From Owenia fusiformis (lineage: Eukaryota > Annelida > Polychaeta > Sabellida > Oweniidae): a DNA stretch of 64,000 nucleotides. The stretch spans positions 32,692,109 through 32,756,108 of the forward strand of contig CAIIXF020000002.1 of the NCBI GenBank assembly GCA_903813345.2, read 5' to 3'. The translations under genes were made by a program, and so were the position numbers. The notes below the pieces were generated by a model, which saw only the letters and a list, made by a program, of their open reading frames with translations, was not told the DNA's origin and searched no databases. Shown piece after piece: positions 1 through 26,600 of the stretch (the stretch's first letter is position 1; each line of letters opens with the position of its first letter).

Positions 1-13473
<13,473 letters not shown>

Positions 13474-14480
13474 CGAGAGGAATACATTTCCCGCTGTAGG
13501 GGATAAATGGACCTTTAAGTACCCAATCCCTCATTCGATCTTCATTTGTTATATATTCTGGGGTGATATATTTGGATTTTTTGTTTATAAGGTAAACAAC
13601 TTAAATGACAATGTATCTTTAGTTGTACATTGATGTTATCATAAGATTTCCTTAGTGATGCTTTTTCTTTGAATTTTTCTTTCATTTCGACTCGTCTTTT
13701 CCTATTTTGACACCTCATCATTCTTCAGTGTAATTAACCTGTTTTAAGAGCATTCGTTCCAATCATGGTCAATAATTAAGGACTGCATACAAAGGGGCGG
13801 GGTGGATACCAGGATAGAGTGTTAAAATTATCTTGCACCAACGGGAAGAGTACTAGTATAGTATCTCTCAGAAAGTGTTTGCTGTTGTGTGTATTTACTT
13901 TAAAACAACAGCTGTTTAGCGTTTTGCTCACAATTCACATTTAACTTATGTAGTAAAATAATTATAGTAAATATGCCTATGCGAGAATATCAATTAAAGT
14001 GATATTGGACACTTATTTTCAACTAAATTTTTACTTTTGATCATTATTATCGTATTGTACAGTTTTAGATCAGATCGAGGCATAGCTCCCGGGGCATAGC
14101 TATTAGCTAACCGTAGTTGGTATATGAAAACACTAGGCGAGACGAAAATAGGCAAGGCAATGTTAAATTAATAATGTTATATTGTTGGTCTTTGTTTTCA
14201 TCATATCGTAAACATGTCTATTAAGGCTATAATTTTGCCAGGCTATGTCCATCTTGATGTGTTATTATGTTGATGAAAAGTCAGAGGAAAAGATCGGAAA
14301 GTGTTAAATCTAGGGCTCGATTATACCTTTATATTTTTCAACCTAATTATGTGCGTACATGTCCGTAATATTGTACATCTCTATTTTTCTAACAATTGTA
14401 AATGTACTAGATAGTATTTCCTCAGGTGTTATGAAATGTATTTGTATTTAAAGAGGGCCAAGGTTGTATTTTCGTAAAAT

Positions 14481-14486
14481 ATTAAA
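14481..14486 (+). terminator. Candidate polyadenylation signal (ATTAAA) of the receptor cyclase
   Basis: An ATTAAA hexamer about 1.0 kb past the TGA of exon B and just before the TA-flanked element at 14524. Another ATTAAA lies at 13993 and an AATAAA at 15781. None can be chosen without transcript data. Confidence 0.3.
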
Positions 14487-14523
14487 GAATGAATGTATGA
14501 CCCAATATTATATTCGGAACATA

Positions 14524-15463
14524 CCGGAGCTCCTCTGAATAGGCCAACGGGGCGTTTATTTCGCATAAGCGTTTATTTGAAAGTCCCAAATATGAACGCC
14601 CATTCTTTTTCCAACGGGGTGGGCGTTTATGTTGAGGGATATTATCGATCACCTTCTTCACACAGTAGTATCACGAACGTGGAACGATATGCTACCGTTT
14701 AACATATACCATCCTTGGCCCAAGAGTAATTCATTGCATTACATTATGATCTGCTATGAAAGCAGTGAAGGACCGATCTTGAAGGATGACATATACCAGT
14801 ATTTGCTAGTTCATTTCAAACTAGGTCCAACGCCTTCTCTGTATTCTGGCTTTGAGTGACTGTTTACAGCCGTCCTGATATTCAATATTTGTGAATCATG
14901 GTGACACACGGACAGTTGTTATGGCACAATTATACGAAACATACCTTTATGTATACATTTGCAGAATATCGGCATATATCCCGGTTCTAATCGATTGTTA
15001 TATATATTTTAATTTAGCTAAGTGGGATTTCATTTCAAAATGGCCTCCATTTTTCTGCTGAGTGAGTTGTATAAATGGCCGATCTGTTGAGTTTGAGGTT
15101 CTTTCCGAAAAGAAATTTTGAAATATCTTGATCCAGACAAGCAACGCTTCAACTTAAATATGATTAATATTCTCGAGTAATATTTGCCGACTTCTGTTTT
15201 ACAAGAGGTGACGCTCGTACCGTGACAATAAACTAGCAGTTGCGCGTCGTGGATCAACAGGACAACACGATTTTAACAATGATTTAAGCCGTGCTAGCAG
15301 GGAATTTAATGATTCTAGGAAACGGAATGCACAGGAATCCTTTTTTGAATGTTTCCCTCACTCGGTGTTTATTTAAAAGCTCTCGAAAAGAACGCAAATG
15401 GCCCTTTAAAAACACCCCCTTTCAAATAAACGTTCCCATGGGCCTATTCGCGAGAAACTCCAG
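14524..15463. mobile_element. TA-flanked inverted-repeat element downstream of the cyclase
   Basis: Ends CCGGAGCTCCTCTGAATAGG and CCTATTCGCGAGAAACTCCAG are imperfect inverted repeats that extend about 40-50 bp to a shared CGTTTATTT, flanked by TA at 14522-14523 and 15464-15465. Length 940 bp. Short open frames inside resemble no transposase I know. It lies close to the likely 3' end of the cyclase transcript. Confidence 0.65.
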
Positions 15464-16546
15464 TACCGTTTTAGAAAGATCTCAAAAGTGAGAGAGACTG
15501 TAAACGACTGTAAAAATGTTAAACTTTACGATGCTTCTTTTCTCACTTCACTCCATGTCATGTCATTGTCTAAAACATATTGAATGTTCCACAATTTTGA
15601 CTTTATTTCGAATTCAGTATAGGTTATCTCTGTATCTACCAAGACGTATGCGTTCGTGTAGTGAACAAACTACATGTACGCCCGATACATTCAAGCTGAC
15701 CTCCAAACACGACACCTGTATTTTAAAGCATATTTGTAAAATGGCCTTAAGATGGTGATTATTGAAAATATCATTGACCAAATAAACTTAGAATGAGAGA
15801 ACATTGAACAAGGTTTATTTGTGTCAAATGTGACACTAAACCAAAGCTACAGGACTGAGTTATTAACATTTGTTTGGTTTTTTTGGCTGTAGTACTGATT
15901 GTCTTAAATTATACGCGTCAGGTTGATTTAGTTTTAGGTCTGGGATACCAATAACAAATAGTACTGTTATCATTAGATACCTCATTATCTATTGAAAAAT
16001 TCTTTGTTCTATTTTTTGTATCATCATTAATAATATTATACTGTATTTTCAAATTAATAAATTATATCGTGTTACGTTGTATAAATTATATTATGTTATT
16101 TATACAGTTTCGCAAAATCAGACTCGCTATAGTACTACAGACAAGAGGTGGAAACGCTCAGAGTATTTTCGTTGAGTACAACAGGATATTAATTACAAAA
16201 ACGACATTTTACTTTTCAAAACTGGGTAAATGTAGTTTATAATATTCGTATGTGAACGTTTTAGTACTTCCCCACCTGCCACTACGCTCATTACGTTTCC
16301 AATACATCGTGGAAACTTTCAATCGTTAGGACTTGACACCAAAAACTAACCAATACTAGATGGATGGCAGTCAATTATAACTTGCAATGAGAACGTGATG
16401 AGCCTATTGCCAAGTAAGGAAATACAAAAAAACGTCAATCAGGGTGAAAAGTTTTGAAAAAGAACCATTTTCCACATCTCATACAAACAAAACTCACAAA
16501 AATCAAAAGTTCATAATTTTAATTTATCATTTTTATTCTCTCACCG

Positions 16547-16675
16547 TGATATATATGACAGGCCTATATGATATATATGACAGGCCTATATGATATATGA
16601 CAGGCCTATATGATATATATGACAGGCCTATATGATATATATGACAGGCCTATATGATATATATGACAGGCCTAT
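16547..16675. repeat. 22-bp tandem repeat
   Basis: Six copies of GATATATATGACAGGCCTAT plus AT, nearly identical; one is two bases shorter. Confidence 0.95.
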
Positions 16676-17229
16676 AGAAAGTGTAATAAAGCAACATTTC
16701 TTAATCATAATATACCAACACTATACAGTATGTTAAATATTAATCTATGTCATCCTATTATGACTATACACAATTATAAATTGTTCTGTACAAGGGGAGA
16801 TGACTGGGTTGAATAAATACAATTAATATACAATTATCTGAACTCACAAATTACTTGCATTTCTAGTAAAATATGATTATTATTACAACAAATATTTGGG
16901 GAAAATAACTACAAGTCCTGCTTCGTACCTTTCTATTTAAACCACACACCCCCTCCGAAACTTCAACCCCACAAGAGGTCATGAGGGGGAGGGGGTCTAG
17001 AGAATTGATTCTAGATTAAATAAATACATACATTCGTAAAGCTCTAATGACTAAACGTATGTGTATGTTATTTTGCAAAATAGGATGCTTAAATTTAGTT
17101 GTCCTTTCAGAATTTGAACAATATGAAAATACTGGGAAGCAGATGCTGCTAGGAATAATCTAAAAGATTAGAAAAAATAGATCCCTCTATACATGTATTT
17201 TACATATTTTGTGGATCATTGTGTCAATG

Positions 17230-17248
17230 CCCCCCCCCCCCCCCCCCC
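17230..17248. repeat. Poly-C tract
   Basis: About 19 C in a row; shorter runs follow at 17345, 29571-29583, 41062 and 62687. A likely assembly-length uncertainty and possible G-quadruplex on the minus strand. Confidence 0.9.
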
Positions 17249-19295
17249 ACAATAGCTTATTATGAATAGATGGAGAAATCATCTTGATGCAATGTTAAAT
17301 GTAAAGAAACTTGGTAACTTTCAAAAACACTTTAGAGTGATTCACCCCCCCCCCTCCCTCCCTTGTCCCTTCATCACCTAACTTCAAAGTGAAAGCAAGG
17401 AGCAGTAAGACCTTAGAACATTTGTTTTTTCAATTTTGGTGGAGAGTTAAATGAGCTGCCTTATCCTCAACATAAATTCTTAGAAAACTTTTGTCTTAAA
17501 TTAAAGAGACGCTCGACTTCTTAAATTGTACACTCTTGACTTAAAGGATCCTACATGTTTCAAAAGAACACAACAGTGACATAAACTAACTTCTAAATGA
17601 TATGTTAATAACAACATGGAAATAAATTAAATGTAATTAATCTCAGAGTATCATTATTTATTTTTTATTTGAGAAAACACAAATTGCTCTCATATGTAGT
17701 GAAACATAACGTTACGAACTCAGTAAATGAAACATATTTAATAAAATGTGTATTTTACACAGTTTAGTGCACAGCCTCACAAAAGCACAATTGCTTCATG
17801 TAATTGGATTCAGAATTGCCTCCAATTAATGGGACTTTGCATTAGACTGTATCCAACTTTTGTACATTATTGAACACTGTAATAATAAGCAATAATATAA
17901 ACAATAAACTATGAATAATAACTTTATAAATTACAAACTGTACACTGATATGTTTAATATAAATTGATATAATCATAATTTGAATATCTCAGGAACTAAA
18001 GTGACTCAGTTTCTAACTCTGAACTCAAAAGCAAAAACACAAAAATAGAAAAGATTTTTGTTGAAACCTTCTTTTCTGTTAATAGCATACTTAGTAAAAA
18101 CAAGCTTAAATTGTAAGTGAACCAATCACATTTAAAAATTGGAAGAATGTTTAATTTGGAACTCTGATCTAGGTACATTTTCAAGAATTTAATATTTCCC
18201 CAAAAATTGTATCAAGTGTATGTGATTATTCCGATTGCAGGCAGTTCTTCAAGTGTGCTTTAGAGACAGAGGTAGAGATTAAGTCACTTATAATTAATAA
18301 TAAACAGCAAATCCAGATGAAATGTAACAAAATACAACATGAACATAATTACAATGATATTAAACTGTTCATCTCCAAGGGGCATACCAGAATGATTCAC
18401 AATGAAGATCACAAGCACACTTTCTGCATTGCCACACAATCAGTTGAATAATCTGGTATACCCATTGAAAAAACATAAAATAAGCTATATTTTCTTTATT
18501 GAGACATTTGAGCTTTAAGGAAGGCAAAGTAAGGTAAACTTGAGACAATTTGGACCCAAAGTCATACTTCTATGCCTACCTTAACTTCAGCATGAAATCA
18601 TGGTAGTGAAACTTTGAAACAATCATCAAAACAGTTTCTTAGGAGATCTTACTTATAATTTTGTGTAAATTGACAATTGTTTGATCTTTTTGGCAAAAAC
18701 AATGGTTCCACATGGTCGTATAGGTATAGGAATATTTTTTAGTCTTTTGTTCATTTTGAAGTGTCCTTTTCAGTTATTGTTCATTTTGAGGACATATCCA
18801 GATATTTGACTTAGTGATGTTACTGTTGTTGTTGCTATCTGTCCAGGCTTAGTGGGGTAACATGTCACAATCTTATCTGTGACATCACATCCAATGTGTA
18901 ACACTTCATCGAAAATGATGCGAAAAATGATATCAAGGATGTGTGACATATCAAATATGTAACACTTGATGATATCATAGATGTGTAACACATGGCAATG
19001 TCACAGGTGTGTAACACACTGCAATCAAACTTGGCTGTACTTGACTGAAAACAAAAATTTATATAATATAATTATAGCATAGATATTGAGACTAAAAACA
19101 AGAATTTTAAGCAAAAATTGTGAAATTCGATTAACTTTCTGTATTGTGTTTCTTTTAACATGATGTTTAGTATTTCACTGAAAATGATAATCTACATTAA
19201 AAAATATTTAGAAGATGAATTTGAAAAAAAATTCAATACTATTTATATGTTACTCTAATATGATGCCTACGATACAAGAGTGTAAAACAAGTTAT

Positions 19296-19301
19296 TTTAT
19301 T
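19296..19301 (-). terminator. Candidate polyadenylation signal for the LIM isoform
   Basis: The first AATAAA I found on the minus strand after the LIM stop codon, about 1.1 kb downstream. Another is at 18500-18495. The sequence is AT-rich, so chance hexamers are likely. Confidence 0.25.
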
Positions 19302-20404
19302 CTACCTTTTTTAGTCTTAAATATACTAATGTATGGTACTACTTATACGTACAACTCTATGTTTGGTCATAAGTGGGTTATCTTAATATAACAGCTCCAC
19401 ACCAAACTGGGGGAGGGTGTTAACCTATTACAACAGCAAGGGTTAGGTAACAAGGTGATTAAGAATCATATATCACCATCTATAGTCTAATTATAATTAT
19501 AATACTAAATATAAAATATACTTAAATCATGCAGTTTTAGTTAAACAAAAAAAGTAACCATTTTTATATAAATTACTAACAGATCAAAAAGCTTTTGGCG
19601 ATGTTAGTATACAATCTGTAATCATAATTTTATATTTCATTTAGTTAAAATCAAAATATGCAACGGGAATATGATTGGAGGAATAGGATTCATAATTGAA
19701 AAACTAATGTAAAAGGATACTGTGGTGTCAGTTTCAAAATGGGATTACATACAATATAAAGTTGAAGAGAGGGGGGATGTTAAGAAGGAGGTTCAGAGAA
19801 AACATCAAATTCATATGGGATTCAGAAATCGGGGAATTTCAAGTTTTAAAAAATGTATTAATTTGACATATGAACAATAGTGTTAGTTACCAAACTATTG
19901 CATTACTGCATATTACATTCTACGAGAATTCCGCACTCGAACGTCACCAATTAATATATTATCCCTGATGCGTTTCAAGCATTTTTACAATTTAGGGATC
20001 ATATTTATCAAAACTACAAATTATTACAATTCAAGCCAAAATAATTCATGAAACAGATAAAAGCTCAGTTGAAATTGAACTCATCAGTCCAAAGTAACTT
20101 TCAAATGGAACCACATATTAGTGAATCCTGGCTTGAAAGCAACATTCACTCCGTGGCTTTAATGCTAAAACACCATATACTGGACAAAAAAAATGAATGT
20201 ATACATTGGCTTGGACTGTACCTAATATATAAATAGATGCATGAAGAACTATAATATATGCCTAGAGCATAGCAGATTACAGCAACAAGCAAACTAGCTA
20301 GACTTAAAAAGCACCCATGAACAAAGAGAGCTCATGCGGAAGATAGAAATCATCGTATCGCCTTGTTACCTAACCATTGCTGTCAATCTCCTGTTGTGTA
20401 CAAT

Positions 20405-20607
20405 TCAAAATGATCCCAAAAAGTCAATACCACTACCAGTACCTTCATCATTACTATAACAATTCTGACAGTGAAGTTTCGAGACCCGCACTCGAACGTC
20501 TGCGCCTTTTGCACCATTCCCAAGCTGACAGTTACAAACGGTGCAGCGGAAACACGTCATGTGATAGTACAGCTGTAGGGATTCTATAATCATGGCAGCC
20601 CCCTGTC
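20405..20607 (-). CDS. LMO7: LMO7-like final exon: C-terminal LIM domain
   Basis: Follows TTACAG and encodes QGAAMIIESLQLYYHMTCFR, CTVCNCQLG, then VSKLHCQNCYSN and a short tail GTGSGIDFLGSF before TGA. With CSHC from exon 24 all eight zinc ligands are present: C-x2-C-x19-H-x2-C-x2-C-x2-C-x21-C-x2-C. GAAM.IESL.LY.H and DVR.R are specific to the LMO7/LIMCH1 LIM domain. Confidence 0.95.
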
Positions 20608-23600
20608 CTGTAACCATGGTAACCAATGCATAAGCATCTTAAGTGTAACAAGCTATTGCCAGGGGCCCATTACTCAAAAATCTATTATGGTTCATGATTC
20701 GTTGTAAAATTCAATTATAGCTTTCTCACACACCTGTCATTTTTGCTTGAATGATGAAAATTATATAAAACATTTACATGAACCACAATATATTTGATTA
20801 ATGGCCCCCTGGTCCAGGACTCCGTTTCACTGAATAATTTATAAAATGGAGCCCTGCATTAGAAAAATCAGGAAAAGAAGCATTCAGTAAAGCAGTTTAT
20901 ATAAGGAACAAAATAGAAGAGGGTAAGCCAAACTATAATAAATATACAATCATTAATTAATTAATCAATCAGAAATCACACTTATTTCAGATTTTTTCTC
21001 CAAAATCAGTCATTTCATTTTTTACTTTTAGAGAGAAATTAGTGAAATAAGCATGAAGAAGTTGATGAAAATGACACAGGCAAAATGATAGAAAATCACA
21101 AATGAAGGTCTTTGGAGGGGCAATACAAGTGAAAATATATTGAGTCCCCTTCCTTATAAAAAAAACAATCTTTATAGACCCTCCCCTCATGTACATGGAC
21201 AACATTGAGGCACAATAATTCGATCCTACTAATAAGGTCAAATGGGGTCTATAAGAATTTCATACAAGAGGACCATTAAAATCCCTTATAGACCCCACCC
21301 CTTTTAAATGGAACAATATGAACCCATTCTGAAAATCATCATAAGATAGAGCAAAGGGGCAGATTACTGATGTAGCACTGCTCTCCAAGGATAAGTCTAA
21401 AGGGACTGGCCATTGAACATTCTACCCTCAGTTTTCTGATCATATTACTTGCAATATATTCAAGGGGTCTCCTTCATTATAAGGAGGCCCTGTTATTTCA
21501 TCTGTTTGCTTCCCTTTGCAATTTTTTGAATCACTTGAATGACCAGGCCTTTAAGTGCAAATGTCTTCAGGAAAGCACAAGATTGAGACCTTGCAGATAA
21601 AGGTAAAATCAGAAACAATGGTTCCTTCGTGATTCCTTTGTAAAACTTTATAATTAGACAAGACAAATCTAGTCCAATTTTCCATGGATAAAATCACTTT
21701 TGATCATTTTGGTCATACTTGACCCTTTTATCTCTCATTTAATACAGCTATCCATTTCAGTCTTTAAACCAACATCAGAACTAATTTCATGCATATAAAT
21801 TTCCCTTTATTCTAATCAATTTTGAAAGACTAGTGATTTTATCCACATGAAAGCATGTCAAGCAACTAGGTTCACAGACATAAAGTTGACACAGGATTTG
21901 CAGCATGTCAGACCATGATCATAGGCATCTTACATCTACCCCATTGAGCTTTGAAACTTTACCTAAAAATCTGTGTAGATTGAACTTTGTAGTCGAGTTC
22001 TCGGTAGGGAACTAGTCCTTATTGAACTGCTAGTCATTTGTGATTGTGAACTAGTTAAATTTGAATTTGGATAGATGGCACTCCGAGGACGCTGACCAGG
22101 TAACGAAGAATTGGGATCATTTATATTTTGGGAATTTGAGTGGACATTGCTTCGTGCATGTTGTCTTGGTAACGAACCGGTCCTATTTGATGTTGCTTTT
22201 TGTGGACTTGGTATCCATTGGTTATAGGTTGAAATAGACATTTTTGTAGTAGGTCTGTCTGATTGTGGCTTTGATCGAGGAAGAGATAAACTCTTCCACT
22301 GTGAACTAGTTGGATTTGAGCCTGGTCTTGACTGAGACAAACTAGAACCAGTACGTTCTGAAATATTCCCTTGAGAGCCAGAAACCCCTCTATTTTTGGG
22401 TCTTTCATTGGATAAAGTAGAATCAGTCCATTCAGAAATACTCCCTTGAGAGCCAGAAATTCCTCTATTTTTAGGTCTTGCTTCGGATAAAGTAGAATCA
22501 GTCCATTCAGAAATGTTCCCTTGAGAGCTATAAAACCCCCCTTTTTTAGATCTTTCCTGGGACAAAGTAGATCTAGGGGCCATAGAAGAGCCAGCTGGAT
22601 AAGGTTTAGAAAAGTCTGCAATTCTTCTTTCAGATCCAAGAAACCCCCCACTTTTAGGTCTTTCTTGAGACAAGGTTGACCTATAGGCCATACTGGAGCT
22701 TGTTGTATGAGGGGTCGAACTAGTCATATGTGGTCTAGCAGTTTTTGAACTGGTTGAATATGGTTGTGTATAATTTGAACTAGTTACATTAGATCTTGTA
22801 CTGATGTTGTTTTGTAATTTTGAACTTGCTGTGTAAGGACTAGTTCCTCCAGAACTTGTTAAGCGAGCACAGTTTCTACATCTCCGAGTCATCAAAGCTA
22901 ACATAGGAGAAAAGAGGAATCGTTAAATTGAATCTACAGACATAAAATGCAAGTACTGTAAAACCCCTCTAGGCTTTTGTGGCCTTGAAAGGAGCTACAA
23001 CTTGCTCAAGTTGAGAGGTTTTATTGTACTTGGAACAAATAATAACAAATTTCATAACTTCTGGAAACCTAACTAGTAAAAAAGATTCTTAACAAATGGT
23101 TCCTTTATTGTGATGCCAGAGTTGCATCAAATTTTGTTGTGAAAAAATATTGGTACATGTAATAACAAAAAATAGTGAAACATGCAAGATAAACTAGAAT
23201 TCAATCTCCACAGTGCCATATACAAATCAATGTATCTTATTTCATCTTTTGATTCATCCATAGTTGATGAAGGTTAGGATTTTGAAAAATATATATGACA
23301 CTGCCTTTAATTGATGTCTTAAAAAAGAAGTCTTAATTACTCATACACACGTATGCAAGTACATAAAGATATATAAAAAATTTGACTTATTTATCTATGC
23401 ATTATTATTATTTATCTTAATTTACTGTCAAACATTAGACTGAGATTAACAATGTTATGCCATGCAAAGTCAGCCTAAAAGATTCAATGAAGGTTCAAGT
23501 ATTAAAGATACAGAACAGTGGCTAAATCTTGAATGACTAGAAAACAGCAACTCTGCGGAGTAGCAAATTCCACAAAACAAAACATGTTTTATTAAATCTC

Positions 23601-26600
23601 AAGTCATTTTGTACATTAAATGATAGATATAACCAAATGGTATTCAAATTATCAATGATTACATCTTTAGCAATGAATGGCAGCCATTTTGAATTGAGCT
23701 GCCATTTTAAAAATTCCTTCTTGAGTCCTATACCCACGAGGCTATTATATTTGAACCAAATAATCAAGTTAATGCCCAGACACAGGAACAAAAAGAACAA
23801 TAAATATTCTCTATATCCCGATTGAATTTTGTTTGGTGGGATAATAATCGCATGTAAAATTTGAATGCTGCTAAGCTAGATTTTTGACTTGTAAAATTGT
23901 ATTTTTTCCTCAGATAATTTCTTACAAAACGAGATTCATTGAGTTTACATTTTGCCCATAGATATAGCCATAGTCTGTATCCTTAAAAGTTATAGCATAT
24001 AGAATATTTGATATAACATACCTAGTTCTGTCCCACAATGTGAGCACATTCTCTTTGCACTGACAGAAATGACTGAATCTGTGTCTCCTGAAGAGCCATC
24101 TGCCAGAAGCCTTGGGGGTTTAACAGGCCCAGAGGCTGGGGCAGCATGTTGTGAGTACCCAGGGTGACCATTGGGCTCAGGGCCCGGGGCGGGGGCAGGG
24201 GGTGCGCGCTGCCCATAACCAGGAAGACTGTTAGGCTCAGAACGCATCATTTCTTGGTAATCACTGTAATTCACTGAATTTCTTGGGGAATTCACTCGAT
24301 TTATGAGTGTCTGTTTAATAGTGTCAGGTATGGGTCTGGACTGACGATCAGATCTGGGCCTTTCTATGTACTCCTGTGGGCGGGGCTGTGTGGGGGATGG
24401 GGAACCCTGGGGTGGGGAAGACTGTGGGGGTTGAGGTTTTTCTCTGTGTCCCCCATTTGGGGAAATCTGTGGTGATTTATTTTGATTTGCACTGAAATCC
24501 ATCGGCTTTAATGCCGTGCGATTTTGTAGTTTTGTCAGTCTTTCACGCTCATTTTGATCCGCTAATCGTCGACGTTCTGCCTCCTGCACCATCCAATGTT
24601 CATTTAGATTTTCAGATCGCATAATTTCCGACATTCTCTGAGACTTTCTTTCCTTTTCTTGTTTTTTCCGGGTGTCTTCTGGAACGACCCACGACTGCTC
24701 AGCCTTCAGTTTAGGTTTAGGCACTGCACTCATCCCTGCTAAACTTTTACGTGAGATAGGCTCCCGAGGCTGGATAACCGATTTCCTTTGCTGTGAATCC
24801 TGTGAGCTAACTGATTGGTTATCTATTTTACCACTTGGTCTGCGGTTACTTTGCATAATTTGTCGTCGATCCTGACTTTCTATGACATTTGTAGTTTCAC
24901 TTCTTACATCATATATGTCACCCTGGGACTGGTATTCTGGTCTATTGTCATGTTTTGGCTCGATATGATTTGATTCAATTTTGGGTTCACTGGCCTGGAT
25001 GGTTTGTCGTTTTATAACTGTGGTGTTGTATGTGCTGGGTTTATTTGTAAACTGTGGTGTGACACTGTCAGCCTGATCGTACCTGGGATCATAGCTTCTA
25101 CCTTCTATTTCCTGTGTGCGATATGCTGAAATACCCATATAAAAAATGTTGATTGCTGAAATACCCAAATATACCATGTTGATTGCTGAAATACCCATTT
25201 ATAATATGTTAAAGGCAACGCTGCAGTTAAGCATAACCCACTTAAATCACTGACTCAATAAGCATAATTAGCAGATATTTTAATGAGAAAACTTGTGCAA
25301 GTGGAACAACTTTTGTGCCTCAAAACTTTTAATTGGAAGGTGTTCAGGCTACAAAGGCTCATTCTACATTGAAGTAATATGGAGCTGGATTTTGAAAGGT
25401 GTTCCACTTACAGGGGTGTTCCATTTTATAGGTTTTAATATATTTACATAATTTAAGATTAAATACTTTTATATGCCACTTAATAGGATGCTGATTAAAT
25501 TACATTACTTATGGAAACTTTACAAATTATAATATTAATACTTTATTAATATCGCCTATATATTGGAATGTATTCAAATCTAAATTTTCAAAATGGTCAT
25601 GTTATTTCACACAATGAAAACATGTGGTTTCTGAGGATCATATACAATGTTACTGTACTGTCTTTTGCCTAATCTTTTATTTTTTTAAATTTTTACAGGC
25701 ACTCTTTCAAACAATGATCAACCCGAATGAATGGTCACAACATATTGAGGAATGTGACCACATATTGGACCTTCTTATTGTATAAATGTAAATGTAACTG
25801 TATAAATACGCCAGAAACCAACCATGTCTTTCAGATCTGATAATCAGATCTAGAGATAAAGAGTGTGAAGTCAACATAAACAGAATGAAATATTGTTGTC
25901 TCTATAGTTACCATGCTGTTGTTGTTGTTGGGGTCTTCTTTCTGGAACATTTTCTTGTTGAAGGGGTCTTCTTTCTGGAACTTCTTCCCGTTCCTGAAAA
26001 AAATTATTACATTATTATATTAGATAAATTATCTAAACACATGTGAAATGGAATTTTGTTATTGAACTGCATGTATAGCTGTAATGCTATATGTATTTCA
26101 CTGGAAATAAATGATGACCTTTTGGAAGTTAACATCTCAATCAAACAGCATGATACTTCATAATTTATAGTAAGAAAGGTGATGCTCAAACTGTTATTTA
26201 TTTTCAGTATGAGTAAATGAAATAAATTATAATCAAATAAACAAACAAACAAATATTCTTACCTTATACTTATACTGTGTCTGCTCAGGACTGGCCATAA
26301 TGAATTCATCCAAATAAGCCTGCTCTCTTCGGGTTTCATCCTCCAAAGATCTGTAAACATATTCAACATGCTTATATTTATCTAAATAACTACGATGGCT
26401 TCTGTTTGAGGTCCTCTCAACATTTGAATAAAATCATTTTTCAAGAACTCTTGAGATTTCCTGTACATTGTTTCATGTCACAAAACATTTTCATGGTTTC
26501 AGTGTCAGTGTCTTTTTATTGAGAGAAAATGTTGATCATTCTAATTTCATTTGATTATAATTCTGAAATCAACATTCTGTTTTATATGTACACTCATACA

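Larger units (their letters stand above)
15466..20404. other. Convergent intergenic/3' UTR region
   Basis: AT-rich DNA between the two genes. I see no gene on either strand. It holds the 22-bp tandem repeat, poly-C tracts and a degenerate GATGTGTAACAC repeat at 18880-19020, and probably the long 3' UTR of the LIM isoform on its right side. Confidence 0.6.

Noticed and set aside
22121-22651. Second minus-strand frame overlapping the Ser-rich alternative exon
   Set aside because: A shadow frame produced by the 75-bp coding repeat.
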